NCBI RefSeq assembly: GCF_004339095.1 | Contig: NZ_SMGQ01000011.1 | Span: 831,652 to 895,651, forward strand | Length of the DNA: 64,000 bases | Direction: 5' to 3' | Source of the DNA: Natranaerovirga hydrolytica | Lineage (GTDB): Bacteria > Bacillota > Clostridia > Lachnospirales > DSM-24629 | Shown: piece after piece, positions 46,175 to 56,142 of the stretch | How positions within the stretch are numbered: position 1 is the first letter of the stretch | Layout: every line of letters starts with the position of its first letter | Translations under genes and position numbers: made by a program | Notes under the pieces: generated by a model | The model's input: the letters and a program-made list of their open reading frames with translations, nothing else | Database searches by the model: none | Told to the model about the DNA's origin: nothing

Positions 46175-46924
46175 TTAATGACCATAGTTAACTAATGATA
46201 TAAAGTCTTCATTAATACTTGATCCACCGATAATGCCACCGTCAATATTTTTTTGTGTAAAGAAGTCATTGGCATTTTTGGATGTGACACTGCCACCATA
46301 CAAAATGCGCACTTGTTGGCTTACATCGTCGTTATACAAATCTGCTATCAGTTTACGTATGGCACCACAAACTTCTTCAGCTTGTTCTTTGGATGCGTAT
46401 TTACCCGTTCCTATTGCCCACAAAGGTTCATAAGCTACAATGGTCTTTTTTGCCTCTGCTTCACTGACACCTTTAAATGCAATTTTAATTTGCATTCTTA
46501 TATAATCAATGGTAACTTTTTCTTGTCTTTGTTTAAGAGATTCACCCACACACACGATAGGTGTTAGTTGATGTTCAATGGCTTTTAATAATTTTCTATT
46601 AACCATTTCATTGGTTTCTTTGAAAATAGATCGTCTTTCTGAATGACCAATAATAATATAGTCTACACCTATTTCTTTTAACATCATTGGGGAGATCTCC
46701 CCTGTATACGCACCTTTGTCTTCATAGTACATATTTTGGGCACCAATTTTTATATGGGTTCCCCTAGTTTCTTCTACAGCTAGTTGTAATACTAAATAGG
46801 GTGGACATAATACAACCTCAACATCTTCTCTATCCACTTGGTTCTTTATTAATTGAATATATTCAATTGCTTCTTTAGGTGTTTTATTCATTTTCCAATT
46901 GCCAGCAATTAAAGTTTTTCTCAT
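46175..46924 (-). CDS. tpiA: Triosephosphate isomerase
   Basis: 249 residues. GNWKMNKTPKEA carries the Asn-Lys pair, IIGHSERRSIF the catalytic His, VAYEPLWAIGTGK the catalytic Glu, and YGGSVTSKNA phosphate-loop residues. Complete and of normal length. RBS TAGGAGTG. Located between pgk and gpmI. Confidence 0.97.
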   Translation of the reverse strand: MRKTLIAGNWKMNKTPKEAIEYIQLIKNQVDREDVEVVLCPPYLVLQLAVEETRGTHIKIGAQNMYYEDKGAYTGEISPMMLKEIGVDYIIIGHSERRSIFKETNEMVNRKLLKAIEHQLTPIVCVGESLKQRQEKVTIDYIRMQIKIAFKGVSEAEAKKTIVAYEPLWAIGTGKYASKEQAEEVCGAIRKLIADLYNDDVSQQVRILYGGSVTSKNANDFFTQKNIDGGIIGGSSINEDFISLVNYGH

Positions 46925-46987
46925 TATTACACTCCTATGGCAGGTGAAAGATTATACTCTTTACTTATGACCTACAATATTTTACTT

Positions 46988-48178
46988 CTATTTATCGTCT
47001 GCTGCAACGACACCTGGTAATTCTTTGCCTTCTAAGAATTCTAATGATGCGCCTCCACCTGTTGATATGTGAGTCATCTTATCTCCAAAACCTAAAATAT
47101 TAACTGCTGCAGCTGAATCGCCTCCGCCAATGATTGTTGTTGCCTCAATCTCTGCTAAAGCTTTTGCTACTGCAATTGTACCATTTGCAAAGTTTGACAA
47201 TTCAAAAACGCCCATTGGACCATTCCATACAACTGTTTTTGCACTTTCTAATGCTTTTCTGTATATTTCTCTTGTTTTTGGTCCGATGTCAAGTGCCATC
47301 CAACCCTCTTCAATGTCTTCTGATTCTTTATGAAATGCGTCATTGCTAAATTCTTGTGTGACAACATGATCTACTGGTAGTAGCAATTGCACATCTTTTG
47401 CTTTGGCTTTATCAAGCATTTCTTTAGCGTAATCAATTTTTTCTTCTTCTAATAATGAAGAACCAATCCCTTGACCCATTGCTTTTAAGAATGTGTATGC
47501 CATTCCTCCGCCAATAATTAAGGTATCTACTTTATCTAGTAAGTTATTAATAACGTTAATCTTATCTGATACTTTTGCGCCACCTAAAATAGCAACAAAT
47601 GGTCTATTAGGATTATTCACAGCATTACCTAAAAAGTCGATTTCTTTTTGCATTAAGTAGCCGACTACTGCTGTATCCACATATTCAGCCACGCCAATAT
47701 TAGAACAATGGGCTCTATGGGCTGTTCCAAATGCGTCATTTACAAATACATCTGTAATGCTTGCAAGGTCTTTGCTAAATGCTTCACCATTTTTTGTTTC
47801 TTCAGCGCGGTAACGTGTGTTTTCTAGTAAAACCACATCGCCATCATTCATTGCTTCTACAGCTTTTTTAGCTTGATCTCCTACTACATTATCATCATTA
47901 GCAAATACAACTTCTTTTTCTAATAATTCACTGAGTCTTTTTGCTACAGGTGCCAGTGATAATTCTGGTTTTGGCTCTCCTTTAGGTTTTCCTAAATGAG
48001 AACAAAGAATAACTTTACCGCCATCATTGATTAACTTTTTGATAGTTGGTAAAGCTGATATGACACGATTCTCGTCTGTAATTACACCTTCGTCATTTAA
48101 TGGAACGTTAAAGTCACAACGCACTAATACTCTTTTTCCTTTTACATTAATATCATCTACTGATTTTTTATTTAACAT
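46988..48178 (-). CDS. pgk: Phosphoglycerate kinase
   Basis: 396 residues. [32 protein letters not shown] and GGAKVSDKI are substrate-site motifs, and [13 protein letters not shown] and [12 protein letters not shown] are nucleotide-site motifs. It makes ATP from 1,3-bisphosphoglycerate. ATG at 48178 is preferred since GGAAGGAG precedes it; the longer frame runs through this site. Confidence 0.97.
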   Translation of the reverse strand: MLNKKSVDDINVKGKRVLVRCDFNVPLNDEGVITDENRVISALPTIKKLINDGGKVILCSHLGKPKGEPKPELSLAPVAKRLSELLEKEVVFANDDNVVGDQAKKAVEAMNDGDVVLLENTRYRAEETKNGEAFSKDLASITDVFVNDAFGTAHRAHCSNIGVAEYVDTAVVGYLMQKEIDFLGNAVNNPNRPFVAILGGAKVSDKINVINNLLDKVDTLIIGGGMAYTFLKAMGQGIGSSLLEEEKIDYAKEMLDKAKAKDVQLLLPVDHVVTQEFSNDAFHKESEDIEEGWMALDIGPKTREIYRKALESAKTVVWNGPMGVFELSNFANGTIAVAKALAEIEATTIIGGGDSAAAVNILGFGDKMTHISTGGGASLEFLEGKELPGVVAADDK

Positions 48179-48230
48179 GATTTGTTCTCCTTCCAAAGAA
48201 ATCTTCCTTCAAAAAAGCTTATATAATTAA

Positions 48231-48269
48231 AGGTCCAGTCCTATAGTCTAAACCTACAAGACCGGACCT
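48231..48269 (-). other. Hairpin between gap and pgk
   Basis: AGGTCCAGTC (48231-48240) pairs with GACCGGACCT (48260-48269) with one wobble. No T run follows on the minus strand. It may stabilise the gap segment of the operon mRNA, as processing hairpins do in other gap operons (inference). Confidence 0.5.
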
Positions 48270-48325
48270 ATTTATACTGCATAACTTTTATGCACAATAG
48301 CATATAAGCAAGTTAAACTGTCTTC

Positions 48326-49312
48326 TTATAATGATTTTGCAATGTATTCAGTAAGGTCTACGATTCTGTTAGAATATCCCCACTCATTGTCATACCAAGA
48401 AATGACTTTAACCATACTGTCTTCCATTACTAATGTAGCTAATCCATCAACAATTGAAGAACGTGGGTCTTGACGATAGTCTACAGATACTAATGGTTCT
48501 TCTGAATATCCTAATACTATTTCGTCTGCTGCTTCTTTGAAAGCTGCATTTAATTCTTCTACTGTTACATTTTTATTTAATTCAGCTGTTAAGTCAACTA
48601 CTGATACGGTAGGTGTTGGTACACGCATTGCCATACCTGTTAATTTTCCTTTTAAAGCTGGAATAACTTTAGCAACTGCTTCTGCTGCTCCTGTTGTTGT
48701 TGGGATAATTGATTCTGCAGCTGCACGTGCTCTTCTTAAGTCATCATGAGGTAAGTCTAAGATTCTTTGGTCATTTGTGTAAGAGTGTACTGTTGTCATA
48801 ATACCTCTTTTTATACCAAATTTGTCTTCTAAAACTTTAGCAACTGGTGCTAAGCAGTTTGTTGTACAAGACGCGTTATCTACAATGTTATCTTCTGCAG
48901 GATTGTACTCGCCTTCGTTTACACCCATTACAATTGATTTTGTTCCTTTACCTGGAGCAGAAATGATTACTTTTTTTGCACCCGCATCAATATGTAATTG
49001 AGCTTGGTCTTTTGCTCTAAAGATACCAGTTGCTTCAATTACAATATCAACACCTAGTGCTTTCCATGGTAAATCTGCTGGATTTCTCTCAGCTGAAACT
49101 TTAATTTCTTTTCCATTTACCACTAAGTTACCCTCTTTTACTTCTACTGTACCGTTAAATTTACCAAAACAAGTGTCGTATTTTAGTAAGTGTGCTAGTG
49201 TATTAGCATCCGTTAAGTCATTAATTGCTACGATATCTAAACCTTTTTCAACAGCTACTTTAAACGCATTACGTCCAATACGTCCAAATCCATTAATTGC
49301 TATTTTTGCCAT
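48326..49312 (-). CDS. gap: Glyceraldehyde-3-phosphate dehydrogenase
   Basis: 328 residues. The NAD domain opens [19 protein letters not shown]. The catalytic Cys is in [14 protein letters not shown], followed by the conserved HSYTNDQ and [12 protein letters not shown]. Residues fit the NAD-dependent glycolytic type. RBS AGGAGG. First enzyme gene after cggR. Confidence 0.97.
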   Translation of the reverse strand: MAKIAINGFGRIGRNAFKVAVEKGLDIVAINDLTDANTLAHLLKYDTCFGKFNGTVEVKEGNLVVNGKEIKVSAERNPADLPWKALGVDIVIEATGIFRAKDQAQLHIDAGAKKVIISAPGKGTKSIVMGVNEGEYNPAEDNIVDNASCTTNCLAPVAKVLEDKFGIKRGIMTTVHSYTNDQRILDLPHDDLRRARAAAESIIPTTTGAAEAVAKVIPALKGKLTGMAMRVPTPTVSVVDLTAELNKNVTVEELNAAFKEAADEIVLGYSEEPLVSVDYRQDPRSSIVDGLATLVMEDSMVKVISWYDNEWGYSNRIVDLTEYIAKSL

Positions 49313-49369
49313 ATTTAATTCCTCCTAATATTTTTATATTTTAAAGCTGTAAACAGCTATTAAACAAAT

Positions 49370-50401
49370 TTATAATTGATTGATTCTGATGATTTCTCTT
49401 GCTGCTCCTTCATCTATAATCAAACAACCCTTTTTCATAAAGTCTTTCACTGATAAGATTGCATTAGCCTTTCTTTTTCCACCGGCTACTGCAATTGGAT
49501 AAGCTGTTTTTGTCATCTGCTCTAATTTTATACCAATAGAACGAGATGTATACACGATTTCTCCTTTTTTATTAAAATAATAGCCTAAAGCTTCTGAAAC
49601 AGCTTCTTTTCGCTCTAAAAAATCTATAAAGGGTGTGGCTAAGTTTCTTTTTTCAGCCATCTCATATGCATTTCCAATACCGCATAATATAATATTGGCT
49701 TTTAAAATTTTATTGATTGTGCTTTGAATATCTGGTTCATTTTTTACACTGTCTAATGTTTTTCTACTTAAGTTATCTGGGATATTGAGCAATTCATACT
49801 TTGAACTTAGCTTGTCTGCTAAAGAAGCTACTAAAGAATTCGCTTGATATTCTACATTATTTCTAAGACTTCCCCTAGCAGGCAACACCAAAACATCTGA
49901 GTTTTTTTTTGTTGTTTTGACAGACTGAATCACATGATAAACTGTGCTACCACCTGCTATAGCAATAATTGTGTCCTCTTTTATCATCCCCATCAAAACT
50001 TTTGCTGCTGCTTTTCCAATGTCTTCTTTAACTTTTTTATCTTGATCTGTATCGCCTAATACGACGATTACTTTTTCACAATTCAGTATTTGCTTAACTT
50101 GAAGTTCTAATTCATACAAATCATTCAAAGAATAAATAATGCCTTCTATGTCGTGTAATACAAAATCTCCTTCTTTGGTTATATGCATTCCTGAAGAAGA
50201 TGCTTCTACATAACCTATTGATTTTAAAAATTCAATTTCATTACGTATTATTTTTTCAGTGCTATTTAATGCTTTGGCTAATGATCTTCTTCCTATGGGC
50301 TGATTTTTTTTGATTAAACTTAAGATATCATACCTTTTGTGTAGTATTTCTATTTCATTAGGTATTATTTTTTTTAAAGCATTTAATAATTTATAATCCA
50401 T
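49370..50401 (-). CDS. cggR: Central glycolytic genes regulator CggR (SorC/DeoR family)
   Basis: 343 residues. The N-terminal HTH (QPIGRRSLAKALNSTEKIIR) is followed by the SorC sugar-phosphate-binding domain (IAIAGGSTVYHVI, LVLPARGSLRNNVEYQANS). In Bacillus CggR is released from DNA by fructose-1,6-bisphosphate. A perfect copy of the known operator pattern lies 26 bases upstream, and the gene leads the gap-pgk-tpiA-gpmI-eno cluster, so function and regulation agree. Confidence 0.93.
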   Translation of the reverse strand: MDYKLLNALKKIIPNEIEILHKRYDILSLIKKNQPIGRRSLAKALNSTEKIIRNEIEFLKSIGYVEASSSGMHITKEGDFVLHDIEGIIYSLNDLYELELQVKQILNCEKVIVVLGDTDQDKKVKEDIGKAAAKVLMGMIKEDTIIAIAGGSTVYHVIQSVKTTKKNSDVLVLPARGSLRNNVEYQANSLVASLADKLSSKYELLNIPDNLSRKTLDSVKNEPDIQSTINKILKANIILCGIGNAYEMAEKRNLATPFIDFLERKEAVSEALGYYFNKKGEIVYTSRSIGIKLEQMTKTAYPIAVAGGKRKANAILSVKDFMKKGCLIIDEGAAREIIRINQL

Positions 50402-50426
50402 ACCATCATCCCTATGGACTTTTTAA

Positions 50427-50450
50427 GTCCCTCTCGACATTTTTAGTCCC
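50427..50450 (-). promoter_or_regulatory. CggR operator
   Basis: On the minus strand GGGAC-TAAAAA-TGTC-GAGA-GGGAC: exactly GGGAC-N6-TGTC-N4-GGGAC, the pattern described for the B. subtilis CggR operator. It lies between the probable promoter and the cggR start, as a road-block for the whole operon. Confidence 0.85.
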
Positions 50451-50458
50451 AACAAAAC

Positions 50459-50491
50459 CAAAAAAACACTGAGATTTAATCTCTCAGTGTT
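50459..50491 (-). terminator. Terminator after the Na/Pi cotransporter gene
   Basis: AACACTGAGA (50465-50474) pairs with TCTCAGTGTT (50482-50491). On the minus strand it ends in TTTTTTTGG. It insulates the glycolytic operon from the upstream gene. Confidence 0.85.
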
Positions 50492-50653
50492 ATTTTACTT
50501 AATTCTAATGGAAATATCAAGTAATTTTTAAAATAAATTTGTAGAAATTCCCAAGATCCAATTGTTTTTCCACTATCTATCCCTTAAGAGTATGGCCAAA
50601 TCAGATTCAACTCTCTTACTGATTAAAATGTTAATTCTTTGTAATTCAATTTT

Positions 50654-52297
50654 TTATAGAATTTCATCTTTTACATAATATGCAATGTTGAGTGCATGGT
50701 CTGATATTCTTTCCAAATTGCTGATTAGATCTAAGAACACAACACCCGTTGTAGAGTCACAAAGATTTTGAGACAAACGTTTAATATGTCTTTCTCGTAA
50801 AGTCTCTTCTAAGGTATCAACAAGCTCTTCATTTTCTATAACTTTTCTAATTAAATCCATATTTTCTGATTCTCTAGCATCAATTGCAAATTCTATGGTT
50901 TCAATGGTTTTATCTGATATCTCTTTCATTTCTTCTATGGCTTCATTAGACATATAAAGATCTTTTGAAATATAGTATTCTGCCAATTCAGCAATGTTTT
51001 CTGCGTGGTCTCCAACTCTTTCAATATCATTAACTGTATTGAATAAGTTGTTGATAATTAATTGTTGGTGTTGATTCAAAGGTGTGTTACTAATTTTAAC
51101 CAAGTATTCTGTTATAAGCTTTTCTACTAAATTAATATGTTTTTCTTCTTCTATGACTTGATTAAATTTTTCAATGTCTCTTTCATAAATGGCTTCTGTT
51201 GCCAATTTCGTATTATCTATTGCTAATTTTCCCATATGAGCCACTTCTTTTATGGCATTTTCTACTGCAAAAGATGGTGTTTCTAATATTCTTTCATCTA
51301 AATGTCTTAAAATACTATCTTCATCATCTCTTTCTGGCTTGTCTTCTCCACGTACAATTTTTGTAGATAGACGAACCAAATGATTAGCAAATGGAAAGAG
51401 TACAATTGTACTTCCAACGTTAAATATAGTATGTACTATACTTATATTAGTCATTGTTGTTTGTATGCCACCTATTTCTGGATTAATAAAGGTGAATAAG
51501 ACAAATATCACAATGGCAAATAGAACTGAGCCAATTAAATTAAATAATAGATGCACATACGCTGCTCTTTTTGCTGTTTTATTAGCACCTATACTAGACA
51601 ATAAGGCTGTCATACAAGTACCAATATTTTGACCTAATATAATGTATACTGCTGCGTTTAAAGGCAAAAAGGTTGCGGCTGCTAAAGTTTGTAATATCCC
51701 TACAGATGCGGAACTGCTTTGAACAACAAATGTTACTAATGCACCTGCTAAAATTCCTAAAACTGGATTTTGTCCAAGAAATGCAAAGGCTTGTTTAAAG
51801 ACTGGACTATCTCTATGATCTCTCATTGAATCTGACATATATTCTAAACCAATAAATAACATACCAAACCCAACTAAGATTTCACCGATTTGTTTTTTTC
51901 TTCTGTCCTTTGAAAAAAACATAAGAAAAACACCGACACCTACAACCATTGGTGCAATAAATCCTGGTTTTAAATATTGTGACCATTCACCCATTGCTAC
52001 CATCCAAGCTGTAAGGGTTGTACCAATATTAGCCCCCATTATCACACCTACTGCTTGTGATAAATTAACTAAACCAGCATTTACAAACCCAACTATCATT
52101 ACTGTGGTGGCTGAACTGCTTTGAACAATAAATGTTACTAATGCGCCTACAATAACACCTAATACTCGGTTATTCGTTAACATCCCTAATAGTTGCTTCA
52201 TTTTATTACCAGCTGCTTTTTGAAGTCCAGATCCCATGATGTTCATTCCGTATAAGAACATTCCAAAACCACCGATAAACATAAAAATAGTTTCCAC
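50654..52297 (-). CDS. Na/Pi cotransporter family protein with PhoU-like tail
   Basis: 547 residues. Residues 1-310 contain two inverted Na/Pi repeats with the QSSSATTVMIVGFVNAG and VQSSSASVGILQTLA motifs and NIGTTLTAW/NIGTCMTAL loops. Residues 340-547 are a PhoU-like helical domain (NDIERVGDHAENIAELAEYY, LERISDHALNIAYYV). It imports phosphate with Na+. GTG at 52297 is chosen because GGGAGG lies 7 bases upstream. Monocistronic. Confidence 0.92.
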   Translation of the reverse strand: METIFMFIGGFGMFLYGMNIMGSGLQKAAGNKMKQLLGMLTNNRVLGVIVGALVTFIVQSSSATTVMIVGFVNAGLVNLSQAVGVIMGANIGTTLTAWMVAMGEWSQYLKPGFIAPMVVGVGVFLMFFSKDRRKKQIGEILVGFGMLFIGLEYMSDSMRDHRDSPVFKQAFAFLGQNPVLGILAGALVTFVVQSSSASVGILQTLAAATFLPLNAAVYIILGQNIGTCMTALLSSIGANKTAKRAAYVHLLFNLIGSVLFAIVIFVLFTFINPEIGGIQTTMTNISIVHTIFNVGSTIVLFPFANHLVRLSTKIVRGEDKPERDDEDSILRHLDERILETPSFAVENAIKEVAHMGKLAIDNTKLATEAIYERDIEKFNQVIEEEKHINLVEKLITEYLVKISNTPLNQHQQLIINNLFNTVNDIERVGDHAENIAELAEYYISKDLYMSNEAIEEMKEISDKTIETIEFAIDARESENMDLIRKVIENEELVDTLEETLRERHIKRLSQNLCDSTTGVVFLDLISNLERISDHALNIAYYVKDEIL

Positions 52298-52611
52298 TTT
52301 TTGTCCTCCCAACGCACTATGTTAATTCATTTTTAAGTTAGTCTTTAGATCATAATCTTATAGTTATTTCGATTGATATCACTAAAGTAAAATTTATGTT
52401 AAACAACAATTTTTATATTACCACAAATAGCTTCAAATACAAACAAAAAAAATATATAAAAATAAAATTTTACATAGAGTTAAAATATTCATTTTGACTA
52501 AAATTGACTTTGTTTTCTTTTTGAGGTTGACAGCTTTTTAATATTTTGACTTGACGATATTTTTATAACCCATTAGACTATAATAATATATATTGTACAA
52601 GGAGGGTCTTT
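52298..52611. other. Divergent intergenic region, no gene
   Basis: AT-rich gap between divergent genes. A TATAAT box at 52579-52584, 27 bases before the GGAGGG of the next gene, is a plausible -10 element, but no well-spaced -35 is seen. No hairpin or riboswitch recognised. Confidence 0.4.
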
Positions 52612-53412
52612 ATGTTTTATTCTGATTACCACGTTCACACAAGTTTTTCTGGCGACTGCGAAGCAACCCCAGAATCTATGATAACAAAAGCCATTGACTT
52701 AGGCTTAAAAAAAATATGCCTTACAGATCATTATGATGCTGATTTTCCAACTGATGCCATAGACTTTACTTTTGACATTGATACTTATTTTAAAACTCTA
52801 AGTCAACTAAAAGAAAAATATAGCAACACAATTGATTTATTAATCGGTGTTGAATTAGGTTTACAACCTCACCTTAAAGGGTTTTATGAGGATTTGTTAA
52901 ATTCATATGACTTTGATTTTATCATTGGTTCCTCTCATGTAGTCGACGCATTGGACCCTTATGAAAAAAACTATTATAATGATAAAGATGAACACACAGC
53001 CTATTATAGATACCTTGAAAGCATCCAAGAGAATATTGATGCCTTTTCAGGATTTCAAGTGTATGGACATCTTGATTATATTATACGTTACTCTCCATTT
53101 AAAAAACACATTTCTTATCATGATTATACGGATATTTTAGATAAGGTATTCCTTAATTTAATTCATCGTTCTAAAGGAATCGAAGTGAATACTTCTGGAT
53201 TAAGATATGGCTTAGGCCATACACACCCTAATATGGACATTATAAAACGATACAAAGAATTAGGTGGTGAGATTTTAACCATAGGCTCTGATGCTCATAA
53301 ACCTGAAGATATTTGTTCTCATTTTAATGATGTGACCACATTACTTAAAGATATGGGGTATAAGTATTATAGTATTTTCCAGAAACAAGAACCTTCTTTT
53401 ATAAAACTTTAA
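52612..53412 (+). CDS. Histidinol-phosphatase of the PHP/HisJ family
   Basis: 266 residues. The metal-binding PHP motifs are complete: DYHVHTSFSGDC, CLTDHYDADF, GVELGLQP, GSSHVVD, GHLDYIIRY and GSDAHKPEDI. This matches HisJ enzymes, which remove phosphate from L-histidinol phosphate. No his genes are near, so another phosphoester substrate is possible. RBS AAGGAGGG. Monocistronic or read through into the patatin gene. Confidence 0.87.
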   Translation: MFYSDYHVHTSFSGDCEATPESMITKAIDLGLKKICLTDHYDADFPTDAIDFTFDIDTYFKTLSQLKEKYSNTIDLLIGVELGLQPHLKGFYEDLLNSYDFDFIIGSSHVVDALDPYEKNYYNDKDEHTAYYRYLESIQENIDAFSGFQVYGHLDYIIRYSPFKKHISYHDYTDILDKVFLNLIHRSKGIEVNTSGLRYGLGHTHPNMDIIKRYKELGGEILTIGSDAHKPEDICSHFNDVTTLLKDMGYKYYSIFQKQEPSFIKL

Positions 53413-53419
53413 GTAACAC

Positions 53420-53473
53420 AACACTCTAGTTTTTTATATCTATATAGTAAACATATAATTTAACTGGAGTGTT
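53420..53473 (+). promoter_or_regulatory. Hairpin that covers the patatin ribosome site
   Basis: AACACTCTAGTT (53420-53431) pairs with AACTGGAGTGTT (53462-53473), one wobble. The 3' arm contains the GGAG Shine-Dalgarno of the next gene and is followed by TTTTT-ATG. It could act both as terminator for the upstream gene and as a translation block for read-through mRNA. Confidence 0.55.
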
Positions 53474-53476
53474 TTT

Positions 53477-54466
53477 ATGTCTGAAAAACAAACCATCTTT
53501 ATGCTTTCAATAGATGGCGGTGGTGTTAGAGGGATAATCCCTGCGCTTATATTGCAAGCTATATCTGATGAATTAAATCAAAAACCTTTATATAAATATT
53601 TTGACTTAGTAGCAGGCACTTCTACAGGTGCTCTTATTTCACTTTTATTAAGCGCACCCAAACTCAAAAACTACACCTATAGAAACCGAGCAAAATTGAT
53701 TGTAGATCTTTATGAACAACAATCCCATTTGATTTTCGATCAAAGTAGACAAACTCTAAAAAAAATATCTCAATTATTCAAACCCAAGTATAATCCTACA
53801 ACTTTTGAAGCTATCTTAGAAGAATACTTTCAAGACCTTACCTTACATGACTCTTTAACCAACTTAATCATTCCAGTTTTTGATATGCATAAGATGAAAC
53901 CTTTTTTCTTTAAACATAGACCCAATTTTTTATACAATGAAAGTGATCTTAATTTTTATTTAAAAGATGTTGCTTTAGCCTCTACTTCTGCACCAACTTA
54001 TTTTCCACCTCATTATATTACGCCCACTAATGGTTACAATTCTTATTGTTTTGTTGATGGAGGATTGTACGCTAACAACCCATCTCTTTGCGCTTACACG
54101 GAGGCTCGAAAAATTTATCCAGAGGCCAAAGAATATATTTGTTTATCTATTGGAACGGGAAAAGTTGAAAAATCATTTTTGTGTAAAGATGTGCGCAATT
54201 GGGGATTGGTCGGTTGGGTGAACCCTTTTAATCGAGTCCCTTTAGTATCTTCTTTTATGTATTCTCAAGAAGAAAGCGTTAATCACATGTTAAGCCGGAT
54301 ACCAAAAAGCAAATTGTATCGACTGAATCCAACCATATATGAAAACATATCGGATTTAGACAATGCTTCAGTTGAAAATATTAATCAACTCAAAGAATTA
54401 ACTTTAAAATATATAGAAGATAACAAAGCCTTTATTAAAAAAATTGCTGATAAATTATCTCAGTAA
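53477..54466 (+). CDS. Patatin-like phospholipase
   Basis: 329 residues. LSIDGGGVRGIIPALIL is the oxyanion-hole motif, VAGTSTGALISLLL the nucleophile elbow (Ser), and CFVDGGLYANNPSLCA the catalytic Asp: a Ser-Asp dyad lipid hydrolase. No signal peptide or membrane segment. Relatives serve as lipases or, with a nucleotide cyclase, as phage-defence effectors; no cyclase is near, so a housekeeping lipase is more likely. The RBS is CTGGAGTG, inside a hairpin. Confidence 0.88.
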   Translation: MSEKQTIFMLSIDGGGVRGIIPALILQAISDELNQKPLYKYFDLVAGTSTGALISLLLSAPKLKNYTYRNRAKLIVDLYEQQSHLIFDQSRQTLKKISQLFKPKYNPTTFEAILEEYFQDLTLHDSLTNLIIPVFDMHKMKPFFFKHRPNFLYNESDLNFYLKDVALASTSAPTYFPPHYITPTNGYNSYCFVDGGLYANNPSLCAYTEARKIYPEAKEYICLSIGTGKVEKSFLCKDVRNWGLVGWVNPFNRVPLVSSFMYSQEESVNHMLSRIPKSKLYRLNPTIYENISDLDNASVENINQLKELTLKYIEDNKAFIKKIADKLSQ

Positions 54467-54468
54467 AA

Positions 54469-54502
54469 TAGATATCTCGAAATCGAGATATCTATTTTTT
54501 TT
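54469..54502 (+). terminator. Terminator after the patatin gene
   Basis: TAGATATCTCG (54469-54479), loop AAAT, CGAGATATCTA (54484-54494), then eight T. Strong, just after the stop codon; it may also serve mnmA from the other side. Confidence 0.85.
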
Positions 54503-54589
54503 AAAAAATTAGAGTGAAGCAAGTTTTTAAAGATACTTCATTAAGCTGATAGCTGTGTTATCTATAAAAAATGAATGAAATGACTCTAG

Positions 54590-55669
54590 TTATTTTATAA
54601 TGGTACCGCCACCAACAATATAATCATCTTCATAAAAAACAACAGCTTGTCCAGGAGTAATAGCCCGTTGTGGTTCTTCAAAGGTACATAATAATTCATC
54701 GTCACCAATTTTTTTAATCACGCAAGGTGAGCCTGAATGACTGTATCTTACTTTTCCTATAACACGCTTTTCTTCAGGTAAATCTTCTATAGACATAAAA
54801 TTAAGGTCTTTTGCTCTTAATTCATATGAAAACACTTCATCATTGTCTCCAATAACCACTTCATTGGTTTCTGGCCTAATTTCAACAACATAAGCTGGTT
54901 TACCCAAGGACAAACCCAAACCTTTTCGCTGACCTACAGTATAGTGAATAATGCCTTGATGTTCTCCAATTGTATTGCCTTTTGTATCAATAAACTTGCC
55001 TTTTGTAATTATATCGTCTGTATTTTCTTTTATAAATTTCCCATAATCATTATCTGGAATAAAACAAATCTCTTGACTATCTGGTTTATTGGCTATTCGT
55101 AAATTAATTTCTTCAGCCATTTCTCTAATTTTATCCTTTGTATATTGACCCACAGGCATCAATGTGTGTGCCAATTGATTTTGTGTCAAATTATAAAGTG
55201 CGTAAGTTTGATCTTTCCTAGCCGTTACAGATTTTTTTATGGTATACCTGCCATTGTCTAACTGCATAATTTGTGCATAATGACCTGTTGCAATATAATC
55301 TGCTCCAATTTGTAACGAACGTTGTAATAAGGATTCCCATTTAACATATCGATTACAGGCAATACAAGGATTAGGTGTGCGCCCTTTACCATACTCTTCT
55401 ATAAAATAATCAATCACTTTGTCTTTAAAATCATCTTTAAAATTCATAACATAGTAAGGAATGTCCAATGCGTTAGCCACTCTTCTAGCATCATCTACTG
55501 CACTGAGTCCACAACAACCTGCTTTTTCTTCTTGAACTTCCACTTCTTCATCTTGCCAGATTTGCATTGTGACACCAATAACATCATAACCTTCTTTTTT
55601 CAAAAGATAAGCTGCTACAGAACTATCTACGCCACCAGACATACCTACTACAACTTTTTTCTTATTCAT
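54590..55669 (-). CDS. mnmA: tRNA 2-thiouridylase MnmA
   Basis: 359 residues. The PP-loop [16 protein letters not shown] binds ATP. The catalytic Cys pair lies in [14 protein letters not shown] and [12 protein letters not shown]. It transfers sulfur to U34 of Lys, Glu and Gln tRNAs. The gene follows iscR-nifS-iscU by 12 bp, so its sulfur donor is very probably the adjacent cysteine desulfurase. Confidence 0.95.
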   Translation of the reverse strand: MNKKKVVVGMSGGVDSSVAAYLLKKEGYDVIGVTMQIWQDEEVEVQEEKAGCCGLSAVDDARRVANALDIPYYVMNFKDDFKDKVIDYFIEEYGKGRTPNPCIACNRYVKWESLLQRSLQIGADYIATGHYAQIMQLDNGRYTIKKSVTARKDQTYALYNLTQNQLAHTLMPVGQYTKDKIREMAEEINLRIANKPDSQEICFIPDNDYGKFIKENTDDIITKGKFIDTKGNTIGEHQGIIHYTVGQRKGLGLSLGKPAYVVEIRPETNEVVIGDNDEVFSYELRAKDLNFMSIEDLPEEKRVIGKVRYSHSGSPCVIKKIGDDELLCTFEEPQRAITPGQAVVFYEDDYIVGGGTIIK

Positions 55670-55681
55670 TGTCTCACCTTT

Positions 55682-56116
55682 TTATTCATCGTCTTCTTCT
55701 TCATGCTCATGAATATCTTCTTTTGGTGGTTCTAAGCCTTCTATTTCAATATTGTTTTTTTGTGCATAATCCCATAAAGCTGCATGAATGGCTTCTTCTG
55801 CTAATAAAGAACAGTGTACTTTTGCTTTTGGAAGACCATCTAACGCATCCATAACTGCTTTATTGGTAACTTTCAAAGCATCTTCAACTGTTTTTCCTTT
55901 TACCAATTCTGTTGCGATACTACTTGTTGCAACAGCTGCACCGCAGCCAAATGTTTTAAACCTAACATCTTTTACAATATTATTATCTATATCTAAAAAG
56001 ATTCTCATGATGTCACCACATTTAGCATTACCTACTGTTCCAACGCCACTTGCATTTTCTAACTCACCCATATTTCTTGGATTTGAAAAATGATCCATAA
56101 CTTTTTCTGTATACAT
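55682..56116 (-). CDS. Fe-S cluster scaffold, NifU/IscU N-terminal type
   Basis: 144 residues. YTEKVMDHFSNPRNMGELEN begins the IscU fold. The three cluster Cys lie in GNAKCGDIM, TFGCGAAVATSS and VHCSLLAEE. The last 20 residues are an acidic tail (EHEEEDDE). It builds [Fe-S] clusters on sulfur from the upstream desulfurase. ATG at 56116 has AGAGGTG before it; the longer frame adds three residues. Confidence 0.92.
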   Translation of the reverse strand: MYTEKVMDHFSNPRNMGELENASGVGTVGNAKCGDIMRIFLDIDNNIVKDVRFKTFGCGAAVATSSIATELVKGKTVEDALKVTNKAVMDALDGLPKAKVHCSLLAEEAIHAALWDYAQKNNIEIEGLEPPKEDIHEHEEEDDE

Positions 56117-56142
56117 AATTACCACCTCTTAGAATTTAAATT

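Noticed and set aside
53477-54466. Patatin as CBASS effector
   Set aside because: No nucleotide cyclase or accessory gene is adjacent; the neighbours are a phosphatase and mnmA.
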